Positions 1-9,210 of a stretch of 64,000 nucleotides of DNA are shown here, piece after piece. The first letter of the stretch is position 1; each line of letters opens with the position of its first letter. Below the pieces are notes generated by a model. The model was not told the origin of the DNA, ran no database searches, and was given only the letters and a program-made list of their open reading frames with translations. Source of the stretch: Escarpia spicata (Eukaryota > Annelida > Polychaeta > Sabellida > Siboglinidae); NCBI GenBank assembly GCA_963995525.1, contig OZ023206.1, positions 41,656,969 to 41,720,968 on the forward strand, read 5' to 3'. Made by a program: the position numbers and the translations under genes.

Positions 1-1291
1 TGGTGGGCAGAATGCGTCACAGGCTTTGGGAACTGCAATCAGTTGGCAAACCGGTGAAAAGGAAATCATAGCTTTCTGGATGGACAGCAAGCTGTGTAAA
101 CTAGGAGCTACACTTCGGAACAAGGGTGTCAATGTCACCTGTCCTGGCCATGCTGGTTGCACGGCCAATGTGCAAGCAACAGATCCGCTGTCCGAGTACA
201 GAATTGGGAAACAAATTGGCGACAGTTTAGCACAAGATGACGTTGCAATCAAGTATGTTGCTACAGACGGTGATGCATTAGCATCGCGAGGTGTACAAGA
301 TGCAATGCCAGCAGGTATGGAGACACAGAGGCAATCCGATACGACGCATCTGTCTCAAACGCAATTTCGTCATATCACGAAAGCATCATTCTCCCCCAGG
401 ATGTTTCCAGGAGAAACTGCTGCAAGGCGAGCAGAAAACAGAAAAATTTTTGCGGAAGATGTGAAAACAAGATGCCAGAAGATCTACACAAGTGTCCACA
501 TACTTCACGACAGTGACACGACAGTTATAACTAGACGTATGCCCGACATCATTCAAGCCACACTCGACTGCTATTCTGGCTCATGCAGAAACTGTCGCAG
601 ACATGCAATTGTCTGCCGTGGTGGTCGCAAGAATTGGTGGAATACTTCACAGCATTTGAAGGCCTGCGGCCTCACGCGACTAAATATGACAGACAGTGAT
701 CGAGCAACACTTCAAGGACTGATTGAAATGCGTCTTGGCAATGCCGCACTTCAAATGACACGACGCAGACTAACAACAAATCCAAATGAATCTGCAAACA
801 GAGCTTTTTCCGCATCGTTACCTAAGAATGTTAAATTCAGTCGAAATGCACTGGGACGTGTGTCTTCAGTCATCGATCGTCTAAACTACGGTGCTGGAGA
901 TTCAATGCTACGAAAATTGGAAAATGTACAGTGTCCCATTACAAAGGGTGGAAGAGTTGCTCACGCTGTTAAACGGATCCAGCAAGATGTAGTTTACCAA
1001 CGACAATATGCCAGACGGCCATCGGTGCGCCTACACAGACGAGCCACCAAGTCAAAGAGGATGAGAGACTACATTAGGGCGAAACGACAGAGATGCCAAG
1101 CCGACATCTACAGAAAGAGTCAACTTGATCCCAAACCAGCAAGTCATACAGTAACAACAGTAGCAGTGACAGCAACGGCAGTTACACCAGTGAGAAGGAG
1201 GCGCCGACAGCCACCGGGAAATCGTACTGATCACCCATATTCGTTAAGGTCACGAAAATCGGCCGATCACTCTTACGCAAGCAGAGAGTAG
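1..1291 (+). CDS. Mutator-like DDE transposase, unit 1, 5' end cut by window
   Basis: C-terminal 430 or so residues of the transposase described in full at 2940-5096. It enters in frame at base 2, just after the position of the first catalytic Asp, so this fragment keeps the second Asp (TDGDA), the Cys cluster, the NESAN glutamate and the basic tail. The loss of the 5' part is only the window boundary. One substitution distinguishes it: T instead of G at 448, changing Met438 of the full protein to Ile. It ends 309 bp before the convergent nuclease gene. Confidence 0.93.
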   Translation, partial: GGQNASQALGTAISWQTGEKEIIAFWMDSKLCKLGATLRNKGVNVTCPGHAGCTANVQATDPLSEYRIGKQIGDSLAQDDVAIKYVATDGDALASRGVQDAMPAGMETQRQSDTTHLSQTQFRHITKASFSPRMFPGETAARRAENRKIFAEDVKTRCQKIYTSVHILHDSDTTVITRRMPDIIQATLDCYSGSCRNCRRHAIVCRGGRKNWWNTSQHLKACGLTRLNMTDSDRATLQGLIEMRLGNAALQMTRRRLTTNPNESANRAFSASLPKNVKFSRNALGRVSSVIDRLNYGAGDSMLRKLENVQCPITKGGRVAHAVKRIQQDVVYQRQYARRPSVRLHRRATKSKRMRDYIRAKRQRCQADIYRKSQLDPKPASHTVTTVAVTATAVTPVRRRRRQPPGNRTDHPYSLRSRKSADHSYASRE

Positions 1292-1600
1292 ACAGACACA
1301 CAGACACGCATACACATGAGCACAATGTGCATACACAACATTATAACAATACGACATTCTGTATTTCTGCAGCGTCTACTTGGGCTGCAAACTGACCATC
1401 ATCCATGCAAACACAATGTGAAGACCTAGACCATCCGACACACACGACACCATCTGCCTGCCGACATTCATGCAAACACAATCAGACTACGAGCACCACG
1501 AACATCTTGAGTACCACGATCAATCGACACGATGCAATGCTACATCAGTGACAGCAGGGGCTGACTGATGTCGACATATATCAGTGACCAGTTGTAACGA
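1292..1600. other. Convergent spacer between transposase and nuclease stop codons
   Basis: This 309-bp stretch separates the two 3' ends and carries no gene. It is CA-rich, has a 14-bp direct repeat (catgcaaacacaat at 1404-1417 and 1469-1482), a short GCACA-A-TGTGC palindrome just after the transposase stop, and the strong hairpin at 1542-1571. I see no AATAAA polyadenylation signal on the plus strand. Equivalent spacers lie at 5097-5405, 8902-9210, 12701-13010, 16507-16815, 20306-20615, 24112-24420, 28376-28685, 32182-32491, 35988-36297, 39794-40103, 43600-43909, 47406-47714, 51211-51519, 55016-55324, 58821-59129 and 62626-62934. Spacers of units 4, 6 and 8-12 have one extra C ten bases before the hairpin, making them 310 bp. 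Confidence 0.85.
1542..1571. repeat. Strong inverted repeat (hairpin) between the converging genes
   Basis: Arms of 8 bp (ACATCAGT / ACTGATGT) enclose a second 4-bp stem (CAGC / GCTG) with an AGGG loop and a GA bulge on the left side. A further copy of ATCAGTGAC follows about 15 bases downstream. The structure is unchanged in every unit and always begins 59 bp before the nuclease stop: 5347, 9152, 12952, 16757, 20557, 24362, 28627, 32433, 36239, 40045, 43851, 47656, 51461, 55266, 59071 and 62876. It could form RNA 3'-end structure for either transcript, or be a fused pair of short element termini, or a nuclease/recombination site. The sequence alone does not choose among these. Confidence 0.7.
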
Positions 1601-2050
1601 TCACACATCGGAAAAGTTCATCGTACACGAACTCCCGACAAAATGTAAGTGCTCACCACTTTTTAATGGATTTAATTTTAAATCTAACATGCATGCAGGG
1701 TAAATGCCATGACCACGACATTCGCCTGATTTCACGCAAGAAATCCTTTCATTGTTGACACCGTGTGGTTCCAGGCTGACATGTGTGGCTGTCACACAGA
1801 GACTATTGTGGCAGAGATGTGAAGCATCCAGATTCGCTCTTATAAATGTTCTCCTGTGGTGCAGCATATAGCTTAACCGGTGTGCCGTTATGGTACGTCT
1901 ATTGCCACATCTAAACTTGCAGCTAACTGCTCCGTATTTCACCCCTGTGCCTTTTGTGCAGCCTGTCCACAATATACATTGATTGTTTGTTGAAATAGAC
2001 ACATTTTCATTAATTTTGTCTGCATATTTTTCGTAAAACCTGTCGTCCAT
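1601..2050 (-). CDS. His-Me finger (His-Cys box, I-PpoI-like) endonuclease, unit 1
   Basis: A 149-residue protein, close to the 163 residues of I-PpoI. It has an ATG start and TGA stop. Visible residues in order: Cys25 in a CxLWTGC context, an AHRLSY segment at 56-61, then the core ASHLCHN with His78, Cys80, Cys85 and His90, Asn99, Cys105, Cys111, His114 and Cys120. In I-PpoI the general base His98 and the metal ligand Asn119 are 21 residues apart, as are His78 and Asn99 here, and Cys100/Cys105/His110 and Cys125 match Cys80/Cys85/His90 and Cys105 with a constant offset of 20. I therefore infer two structural zinc sites and a one-metal double-strand nuclease site. Homing nucleases of this family cut long specific DNA sites, but the target here cannot be read. 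It could also be a non-homing member of the wider His-Me/HNH group. The gene faces the transposase tail to tail. Confidence 0.88.
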   Translation of the reverse strand: MDDRFYEKYADKINENVSISTNNQCILWTGCTKGTGVKYGAVSCKFRCGNRRTITAHRLSYMLHHRRTFIRANLDASHLCHNSLCVTATHVSLEPHGVNNERISCVKSGECRGHGIYPACMLDLKLNPLKSGEHLHFVGSSCTMNFSDV

Positions 2051-2103
2051 GATGCCTCACTGTGTAGCGTGTTTCCGTTGCTAGGGACTTTAATTAGGTT
2101 TGG

Positions 2104-2124
2104 CAATTTTTGAGAAAAAAATTG
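2104..2124. repeat. AT-rich hairpin in the divergent spacer
   Basis: CAATTTTT and AAAAATTG form an 8-bp stem around a GAGAA loop, about 55 bp upstream of the nuclease ATG. It is repeated in every unit, and the unit 7 insertion landed a few bases beside it. A role is not evident, and AT-rich inverted repeats of this size can arise by chance. Confidence 0.45.
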
Positions 2125-2573
2125 AAATTACTATATTTTTGAGGCACTCCTATCTCAAACACTGTGCAATATTTTTTTTTTTAATTCATCCACATGTTTT
2201 TTTTCTATACACATTTCAAAAGCGCCACCCTACTTGACCGGGCACCATATGAGTAAGCATTTTACTGTTGGACATATTCTAATCTGGCATAACTCTACAC
2301 TGTACACACTTTCTCATCCGGCATATATGAAGACCTAACCCTATTTTCCAGAAAGCCCAGTATGTTTTCTGTAAACATATCACATACAGGCAGTTGTTAT
2401 GTTGCATTTATATTTATATTGATTTTTTTACTTTTTCCCTATTAGACAACTATAATTATACATGATATATGACCTTAAAGTGTGGATTCTTCAAAGGCCA
2501 GACGTCTTAATGAGTTCAATTGCACAGTATTACACAACCCAATTAGTAGACATTCAATACACTGTGGCACTTG

Positions 2574-2599
2574 CCTGATTGAGTACTGATCAAGTCAGG
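2574..2599. repeat. Imperfect hairpin in the divergent spacer
   Basis: CCTGATTGA pairs with TCAAGTCAGG, giving nine pairs with a single bulged base around a GTACTGA loop. It lies about 340 bp upstream of the transposase ATG and is conserved in all units. It may be a protein-binding dyad, but nothing else in the sequence supports a specific function. Confidence 0.4.
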
Positions 2600-2939
2600 T
2601 GACTGTATGTCCTGGCAGCCTGGGCCTAGGAGCTGAATGCCAGTAGTCACTCTGCCAAGATGTCATTAGGGTTGCTCCCAACCTCTTCACATGTGTTTAA
2701 TTAGCTGAAGTAAACAAAAAAAGATTGTTTAATCACCCTTCTGCAATGTCATTGGTCCATTTATGATATAGATTTCCAAATGGAGGCTTCACTAATGTGA
2801 TTCTCTCCCCACCCCCCTTATCACACCCAAGTTCTGTCACTGTGATTTGGACTTTCAGACTCATTAGAAGTCTGTGATTTCAAATAACGGTTTGTCCCTT
2901 TCAACTGTGATTCTGCCGGGATTATTCTGCATTATTACA

Positions 2940-5096
2940 ATGAAGGAGACTGCAAATTATGAGACTGGTAAACTTAGCAAACATAGTGATAGGAAGACAC
3001 CGCCTGTTAGAGGAATGAGGAGAAATCGGTGCGGTTTCCAACAAGGCCACCCACATTTTGAAGCAATGCATGGCGAATCAACAGAAACACCAGACAGTCA
3101 TGTATGGATGCCACGACTCGGCATGGCTGACTTTTCAAGAGTCGTACAAGAAACTTCTGGTGGACTGTTAACGGTACCCGATGCTGACGGCAAGCCTGGC
3201 AATAGCAAAATTCTACGACCGCGGCCATACCGATGCCCAGATTTAACAGACAGCTACCTCCAGCCAGACGAAAATCAAGGAGGAACCGAGATGCGTCTGC
3301 TAAATATGGAAAAGAGTGCTCAGATGTGGAATGAATGTTACACTGAGCACGCCTGCAAGACGACGTGCACTTCTCCACAGTTTCAAATATACCATGAACA
3401 ACAGATTGGTCTCTGTTGGAAGCAATCACTCCGATGTACAAATTGTGACTATCATTCGCGCATGTACAAACTGTACACTGAGGTCAGCACTGGACGTAGT
3501 GGTCAGCGAGCTGCTACAACTAATGTCGCACTTCACGTCGGTCTCCAGGATTCGACAATAGGGACCACAAAGATCCGTCACATTCTAGCTGCAATGGACA
3601 CACCACCACCTAGTCGCACAGGATTACAGAGAACTGCAAACAAGGTCGCAACTGTCACCGCACAAGCAACCATGGACGACTTACACAGGAGAAGACAGAA
3701 AACAAAAGAGATCAACACTCTGCGTGGTCTGCCAGAAGATGCTCCGATTAACATAAGCGTCGATGTTCGGTACAACTCCACAAATCTCAAAAACACTTAC
3801 AGCTGTGGTGGGCAGAATGCGTCACAGGCTTTGGGAACTGCAATCAGTTGGCAAACCGGTGAAAAGGAAATCATAGCTTTCTGGATGGACAGCAAGCTGT
3901 GTAAACTAGGAGCTACACTTCGGAACAAGGGTGTCAATGTCACCTGTCCTGGCCATGCTGGTTGCACGGCCAATGTGCAAGCAACAGATCCGCTGTCCGA
4001 GTACAGAATTGGGAAACAAATTGGCGACAGTTTAGCACAAGATGACGTTGCAATCAAGTATGTTGCTACAGACGGTGATGCATTAGCATCGCGAGGTGTA
4101 CAAGATGCAATGCCAGCAGGTATGGAGACACAGAGGCAATCCGATACGACGCATCTGTCTCAAACGCAATTTCGTCATATCACGAAAGCATCATTCTCCC
4201 CCAGGATGTTTCCAGGAGAAACTGCTGCAAGGCGAGCAGAAAACAGAAAAATGTTTGCGGAAGATGTGAAAACAAGATGCCAGAAGATCTACACAAGTGT
4301 CCACATACTTCACGACAGTGACACGACAGTTATAACTAGACGTATGCCCGACATCATTCAAGCCACACTCGACTGCTATTCTGGCTCATGCAGAAACTGT
4401 CGCAGACATGCAATTGTCTGCCGTGGTGGTCGCAAGAATTGGTGGAATACTTCACAGCATTTGAAGGCCTGCGGCCTCACGCGACTAAATATGACAGACA
4501 GTGATCGAGCAACACTTCAAGGACTGATTGAAATGCGTCTTGGCAATGCCGCACTTCAAATGACACGACGCAGACTAACAACAAATCCAAATGAATCTGC
4601 AAACAGAGCTTTTTCCGCATCGTTACCTAAGAATGTTAAATTCAGTCGAAATGCACTGGGACGTGTGTCTTCAGTCATCGATCGTCTAAACTACGGTGCT
4701 GGAGATTCAATGCTACGAAAATTGGAAAATGTACAGTGTCCCATTACAAAGGGTGGAAGAGTTGCTCACGCTGTTAAACGGATCCAGCAAGATGTAGTTT
4801 ACCAACGACAATATGCCAGACGGCCATCGGTGCGCCTACACAGACGAGCCACCAAGTCAAAGAGGATGAGAGACTACATTAGGGCGAAACGACAGAGATG
4901 CCAAGCCGACATCTACAGAAAGAGTCAACTTGATCCCAAACCAGCAAGTCATACAGTAACAACAGTAGCAGTGACAGCAACGGCAGTTACACCAGTGAGA
5001 AGGAGGCGCCGACAGCCACCGGGAAATCGTACTGATCACCCATATTCGTTAAGGTCACGAAAATCGGCCGATCACTCTTACGCAAGCAGAGAGTAG
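2940..5096 (+). CDS. Mutator-like DDE transposase, unit 2 (reference copy)
   Basis: A 718-residue protein expected to act in the nucleus, cutting and joining element DNA. I start it at the first ATG in the open frame (2940, A at -3). The frame opens earlier only through a GTG and is closed by TAG at 2865. Layout: a basic N-terminus with a CGFQQGHPHF segment near residue 31, a Cys-rich part at 133-169 ending in CTNC, an alpha-helical GQRAA...PPPS stretch, then the RNase H-like core. Candidate catalytic residues are Asp275 (SVDVRYNS), Asp378 or Asp380 (TDGDA) and Glu552 (NESAN). A CPGHAGC motif at 336-342 and a C-x4-C-x2-C-x6-C cluster at 479-494 look metal-binding. The tail is Arg-rich (VRRRRRQ, 686-692) and probably a nuclear localisation or DNA-binding segment. 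This order, including NESxN followed by SLPKN, is typical of animal Mutator-like transposases. The catalytic assignment is by motif, not structure. Confidence 0.9.
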   Translation: MKETANYETGKLSKHSDRKTPPVRGMRRNRCGFQQGHPHFEAMHGESTETPDSHVWMPRLGMADFSRVVQETSGGLLTVPDADGKPGNSKILRPRPYRCPDLTDSYLQPDENQGGTEMRLLNMEKSAQMWNECYTEHACKTTCTSPQFQIYHEQQIGLCWKQSLRCTNCDYHSRMYKLYTEVSTGRSGQRAATTNVALHVGLQDSTIGTTKIRHILAAMDTPPPSRTGLQRTANKVATVTAQATMDDLHRRRQKTKEINTLRGLPEDAPINISVDVRYNSTNLKNTYSCGGQNASQALGTAISWQTGEKEIIAFWMDSKLCKLGATLRNKGVNVTCPGHAGCTANVQATDPLSEYRIGKQIGDSLAQDDVAIKYVATDGDALASRGVQDAMPAGMETQRQSDTTHLSQTQFRHITKASFSPRMFPGETAARRAENRKMFAEDVKTRCQKIYTSVHILHDSDTTVITRRMPDIIQATLDCYSGSCRNCRRHAIVCRGGRKNWWNTSQHLKACGLTRLNMTDSDRATLQGLIEMRLGNAALQMTRRRLTTNPNESANRAFSASLPKNVKFSRNALGRVSSVIDRLNYGAGDSMLRKLENVQCPITKGGRVAHAVKRIQQDVVYQRQYARRPSVRLHRRATKSKRMRDYIRAKRQRCQADIYRKSQLDPKPASHTVTTVAVTATAVTPVRRRRRQPPGNRTDHPYSLRSRKSADHSYASRE

Positions 5097-5405
5097 ACAG
5101 ACACACAGACACGCATACACATGAGCACAATGTGCATACACAACATTATAACAATACGACATTCTGTATTTCTGCAGCGTCTACTTGGGCTGCAAACTGA
5201 CCATCATCCATGCAAACACAATGTGAAGACCTAGACCATCCGACACACACGACACCATCTGCCTGCCGACATTCATGCAAACACAATCAGACTACGAGCA
5301 CCACGAACATCTTGAGTACCACGATCAATCGACACGATGCAATGCTACATCAGTGACAGCAGGGGCTGACTGATGTCGACATATATCAGTGACCAGTTGT
5401 AACGA

Positions 5406-5855
5406 TCACACATCGGAAAAGTTCATCGTACACGAACTCCCGACAAAATGTAAGTGCTCACCACTTTTTAATGGATTTAATTTTAAATCTAACATGCATG
5501 CAGGGTAAATGCCATGACCACGACATTCGCCTGATTTCACGCAAGAAATCCTTTCATTGTTGACACCGTGTGGTTCCAGGCTGACATGTGTGGCTGTCAC
5601 ACAGAGACTATTGTGGCAGAGATGTGAAGCATCCAGATTCGCTCTTATAAATGTTCTCCTGTGGTGCAGCATATAGCTTAACCGGTGTGCCGTTATGGTA
5701 CGTCTATTGCCACATCTAAACTTGCAGCTAACTGCTCCGTATTTCACCCCTGTGCCTTTTGTGCAGCCTGTCCACAATATACATTGATTGTTTGTTGAAA
5801 TAGACACATTTTCATTAATTTTGTCTGCATATTTTTCGTAAAACCTGTCGTCCAT
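5406..5855 (-). CDS. His-Me finger endonuclease, unit 2
   Basis: Intact 149-residue copy with all putative zinc ligands and the His78/Asn99 pair. I see no difference from the unit 1 protein. The spacer beyond its start carries one T-to-A change at 5987 that shortens the T-tract to ten T. Confidence 0.88.
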   Translation of the reverse strand: MDDRFYEKYADKINENVSISTNNQCILWTGCTKGTGVKYGAVSCKFRCGNRRTITAHRLSYMLHHRRTFIRANLDASHLCHNSLCVTATHVSLEPHGVNNERISCVKSGECRGHGIYPACMLDLKLNPLKSGEHLHFVGSSCTMNFSDV

Positions 5856-6744
5856 GATGCCTCACTGTGTAGCGTGTTTCCGTTGCTAGGGACTTTAATT
5901 AGGTTTGGCAATTTTTGAGAAAAAAATTGAAATTACTATATTTTTGAGGCACTCCTATCTCAAACACTGTGCAATATTTTTTTTTTAAATTCATCCACAT
6001 GTTTTTTTTCTATACACATTTCAAAAGCGCCACCCTACTTGACCGGGCACCATATGAGTAAGCATTTTACTGTTGGACATATTCTAATCTGGCATAACTC
6101 TACACTGTACACACTTTCTCATCCGGCATATATGAAGACCTAACCCTATTTTCCAGAAAGCCCAGTATGTTTTCTGTAAACATATCACATACAGGCAGTT
6201 GTTATGTTGCATTTATATTTATATTGATTTTTTTACTTTTTCCCTATTAGACAACTATAATTATACATGATATATGACCTTAAAGTGTGGATTCTTCAAA
6301 GGCCAGACGTCTTAATGAGTTCAATTGCACAGTATTACACAACCCAATTAGTAGACATTCAATACACTGTGGCACTTGCCTGATTGAGTACTGATCAAGT
6401 CAGGTGACTGTATGTCCTGGCAGCCTGGGCCTAGGAGCTGAATGCCAGTAGTCACTCTGCCAAGATGTCATTAGGGTTGCTCCCAACCTCTTCACATGTG
6501 TTTAATTAGCTGAAGTAAACAAAAAAAGATTGTTTAATCACCCTTCTGCAATGTCATTGGTCCATTTATGATATAGATTTCCAAATGGAGGCTTCACTAA
6601 TGTGATTCTCTCCCCACCCCCCTTATCACACCCAAGTTCTGTCACTGTGATTTGGACTTTCAGACTCATTAGAAGTCTGTGATTTCAAATAACGGTTTGT
6701 CCCTTTCAACTGTGATTCTGCCGGGATTATTCTGCATTATTACA

Positions 6745-8901
6745 ATGAAGGAGACTGCAAATTATGAGACTGGTAAACTTAGCAAACATAGTGATAGGAA
6801 GACACCGCCTGTTAGAGGAATGAGGAGAAATCGGTGCGGTTTCCAACAAGGCCACCCACATTTTGAAGCAATGCATGGCGAATCAACAGAAACACCAGAC
6901 AGTCATGTATGGATGCCACGACTCGGCATGGCTGACTTTTCAAGAGTCGTACAAGAAACTTCTGGTGGACTGTTAACGGTACCCGATGCTGACGGCAAGC
7001 CTGGCAATAGCAAAATTCTACGACCGCGGCCATACCGATGCCCAGATTTAACAGACAGCTACCTCCAGCCAGACGAAAATCAAGGAGGAACCGAGATGCG
7101 TCTGCTAAATATGGAAAAGAGTGCTCAGATGTGGAATGAATGTTACACTGAGCACGCCTGCAAGACGACGTGCACTTCTCCACAGTTTCAAATATACCAT
7201 GAACAACAGATTGGTCTCTGTTGGAAGCAATCACTCCGATGTACAAATTGTGACTATCATTCGCGCATGTACAAACTGTACACTGAGGTCAGCACTGGAC
7301 GTAGTGGTCAGCGAGCTGCTACAACTAATGTCGCACTTCACGTCGGTCTCCAGGATTCGACAATAGGGACCACAAAGATCCGTCACATTCTAGCTGCAAT
7401 GGACACACCACCACCTAGTCGCACAGGATTACAGAGAACTGCAAACAAGGTCGCAACTGTCACCGCACAAGCAACCATGGACGACTTACACAGGAGAAGA
7501 CAGAAAACAAAAGAGATCAACACTCTGCGTGGTCTGCCAGAAGATGCTCCGATTAACATAAGCGTCGATGTTCGGTACAACTCCACAAATCTCAAAAACA
7601 CTTACAGCTGTGGTGGGCAGAATGCGTCACAGGCTTTGGGAACTGCAATCAGTTGGCAAACCGGTGAAAAGGAAATCATAGCTTTCTGGATGGACAGCAA
7701 GCTGTGTAAACTAGGAGCTACACTTCGGAACAAGGGTGTCAATGTCACCTGTCCTGGCCATGCTGGTTGCACGGCCAATGTGCAAGCAACAGATCCGCTG
7801 TCCGAGTACAGAATTGGGAAACAAATTGGCGACAGTTTAGCACAAGATGACGTTGCAATCAAGTATGTTGCTACAGACGGTGATGCATTAGCATCGCGAG
7901 GTGTACAAGATGCAATGCCAGCAGGTATGGAGACACAGAGGCAATCCGATACGACGCATCTGTCTCAAACGCAATTTCGTCATATCACGAAAGCATCATT
8001 CTCCCCCAGGATGTTTCCAGGAGAAACTGCTGCAAGGCGAGCAGAAAACAGAAAAATGTTTGCGGAAGATGTGAAAACAAGATGCCAGAAGATCTACACA
8101 AGTGTCCACATACTTCACGACAGTGACACGACAGTTATAACTAGACGTATGCCCGACATCATTCAAGCCACACTCGACTGCTATTCTGGCTCATGCAGAA
8201 ACTGTCGCAGACATGCAATTGTCTGCCGTGGTGGTCGCAAGAATTGGTGGAATACTTCACAGCATTTGAAGGCCTGCGGCCTCACGCGACTAAATATGAC
8301 AGACAGTGATCGAGCAACACTTCAAGGACTGATTGAAATGCGTCTTGGCAATGCCGCACTTCAAATGACACGACGCAGACTAACAACAAATCCAAATGAA
8401 TCTGCAAACAGAGCTTTTTCCGCATCGTTACCTAAGAATGTTAAATTCAGTCGAAATGCACTGGGACGTGTGTCTTCAGTCATCGATCGTCTAAACTACG
8501 GTGCTGGAGATTCAATGCTACGAAAATTGGAAAATGTACAGTGTCCCATTACAAAGGGTGGAAGAGTTGCTCACGCTGTTAAACGGATCCAGCAAGATGT
8601 AGTTTACCAACGACAATATGCCAGACGGCCATCGGTGCGCCTACACAGACGAGCCACCAAGTCAAAGAGGATGAGAGACTACATTAGGGCGAAACGACAG
8701 AGATGCCAAGCCGACATCTACAGAAAGAGTCAACTTGATCCCAAACCAGCAAGTCATACAGTAACAACAGTAGCAGTGACAGCAACGGCAGTTACACCAG
8801 TGAGAAGGAGGTGCCGACAGCCACCGGGAAATCGTACTGATCACCCATATTCGTTAAGGTCACGAAAATCGGCCGATCACTCTTACGCAAGCAGAGAGTA
8901 G
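6745..8901 (+). CDS. Mutator-like DDE transposase, unit 3
   Basis: Full 718-residue copy with the catalytic motifs intact. A C-to-T change at 8812 (a CpG transition) turns Arg690 into Cys within the Arg-rich tail, reducing the basic run. No other difference from the reference copy was found. Confidence 0.9.
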   Translation: MKETANYETGKLSKHSDRKTPPVRGMRRNRCGFQQGHPHFEAMHGESTETPDSHVWMPRLGMADFSRVVQETSGGLLTVPDADGKPGNSKILRPRPYRCPDLTDSYLQPDENQGGTEMRLLNMEKSAQMWNECYTEHACKTTCTSPQFQIYHEQQIGLCWKQSLRCTNCDYHSRMYKLYTEVSTGRSGQRAATTNVALHVGLQDSTIGTTKIRHILAAMDTPPPSRTGLQRTANKVATVTAQATMDDLHRRRQKTKEINTLRGLPEDAPINISVDVRYNSTNLKNTYSCGGQNASQALGTAISWQTGEKEIIAFWMDSKLCKLGATLRNKGVNVTCPGHAGCTANVQATDPLSEYRIGKQIGDSLAQDDVAIKYVATDGDALASRGVQDAMPAGMETQRQSDTTHLSQTQFRHITKASFSPRMFPGETAARRAENRKMFAEDVKTRCQKIYTSVHILHDSDTTVITRRMPDIIQATLDCYSGSCRNCRRHAIVCRGGRKNWWNTSQHLKACGLTRLNMTDSDRATLQGLIEMRLGNAALQMTRRRLTTNPNESANRAFSASLPKNVKFSRNALGRVSSVIDRLNYGAGDSMLRKLENVQCPITKGGRVAHAVKRIQQDVVYQRQYARRPSVRLHRRATKSKRMRDYIRAKRQRCQADIYRKSQLDPKPASHTVTTVAVTATAVTPVRRRCRQPPGNRTDHPYSLRSRKSADHSYASRE

Positions 8902-9210
8902 ACAGACACACAGACACGCATACACATGAGCACAATGTGCATACACAACATTATAACAATACGACATTCTGTATTTCTGCAGCGTCTACTTGGGCTGCAA
9001 ACTGACCATCATCCATGCAAACACAATGTGAAGACCTAGACCATCCGACACACACGACACCATCTGCCTGCCGACATTCATGCAAACACAATCAGACTAC
9101 GAGCACCACGAACATCTTGAGTACCACGATCAATCGACACGATGCAATGCTACATCAGTGACAGCAGGGGCTGACTGATGTCGACATATATCAGTGACCA
9201 GTTGTAACGA

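Larger units (their letters stand above)
2051..2939. promoter_or_regulatory. Divergent AT-rich spacer, presumed bidirectional promoter region
   Basis: This 889-bp region lies between the nuclease start (minus) and transposase start (plus), so it must hold both promoters if each gene has its own. It contains no convincing ORF or RNA gene. Visible elements are an 8-bp-stem hairpin at 2104-2124, T-tracts near 2171 and 2198, TATA-like stretches near 2405-2475, a hairpin at 2574-2599, an inverted CCAAT motif (ATTGG, 2751-2755) about 185 bp before the transposase ATG, and a pyrimidine tract ending in TTTCAG at 2853-2858 that could be a 5'-UTR splice acceptor. Promoter function is inferred from position. 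The same spacer recurs at 5856-6744, 9655-10543, 13461-14349, 17266-18148, 21066-21954, 24871-26218, 29136-30024, 32942-33830, 36748-37636, 40554-41442, 44360-45248, 48165-49053, 51970-52858, 55775-56663, 59580-60468 and 63385-64000 (cut). Confidence 0.55.

Noticed and set aside
2334..2673. Telomere-like motifs (CCTAACCCTA at 2334 and TTAGGGTT at 2666) suggesting telomere targeting
   Set aside because: Each is under two repeats long and they are in opposite orientation. No further telomeric repeat is visible.
2089..2704. TTTAATTAG at 2089-2097 and 2696-2704 as a 9-bp target duplication flanking the element
   Set aside because: The sequences next to the two copies are not inverted repeats of each other, and an AT-rich 9-mer recurring in ~900 bp of AT-rich DNA is expected by chance.
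2874..2939. N-terminal extension of the transposase from a GTG at 2874 (22 extra residues)
   Set aside because: GTG is an unlikely start in a eukaryote. The frame is closed by TAG at 2865, and the first ATG at 2940 has a favourable A at -3.
3007..5039. Other open frames inside the transposase (minus strand 144, 72, 86 and 60 residues; plus strand 81 residues), recurring in each unit
   Set aside because: They overlap the strongly supported transposase in other frames, have no recognisable motifs, and repeat only because the unit repeats.
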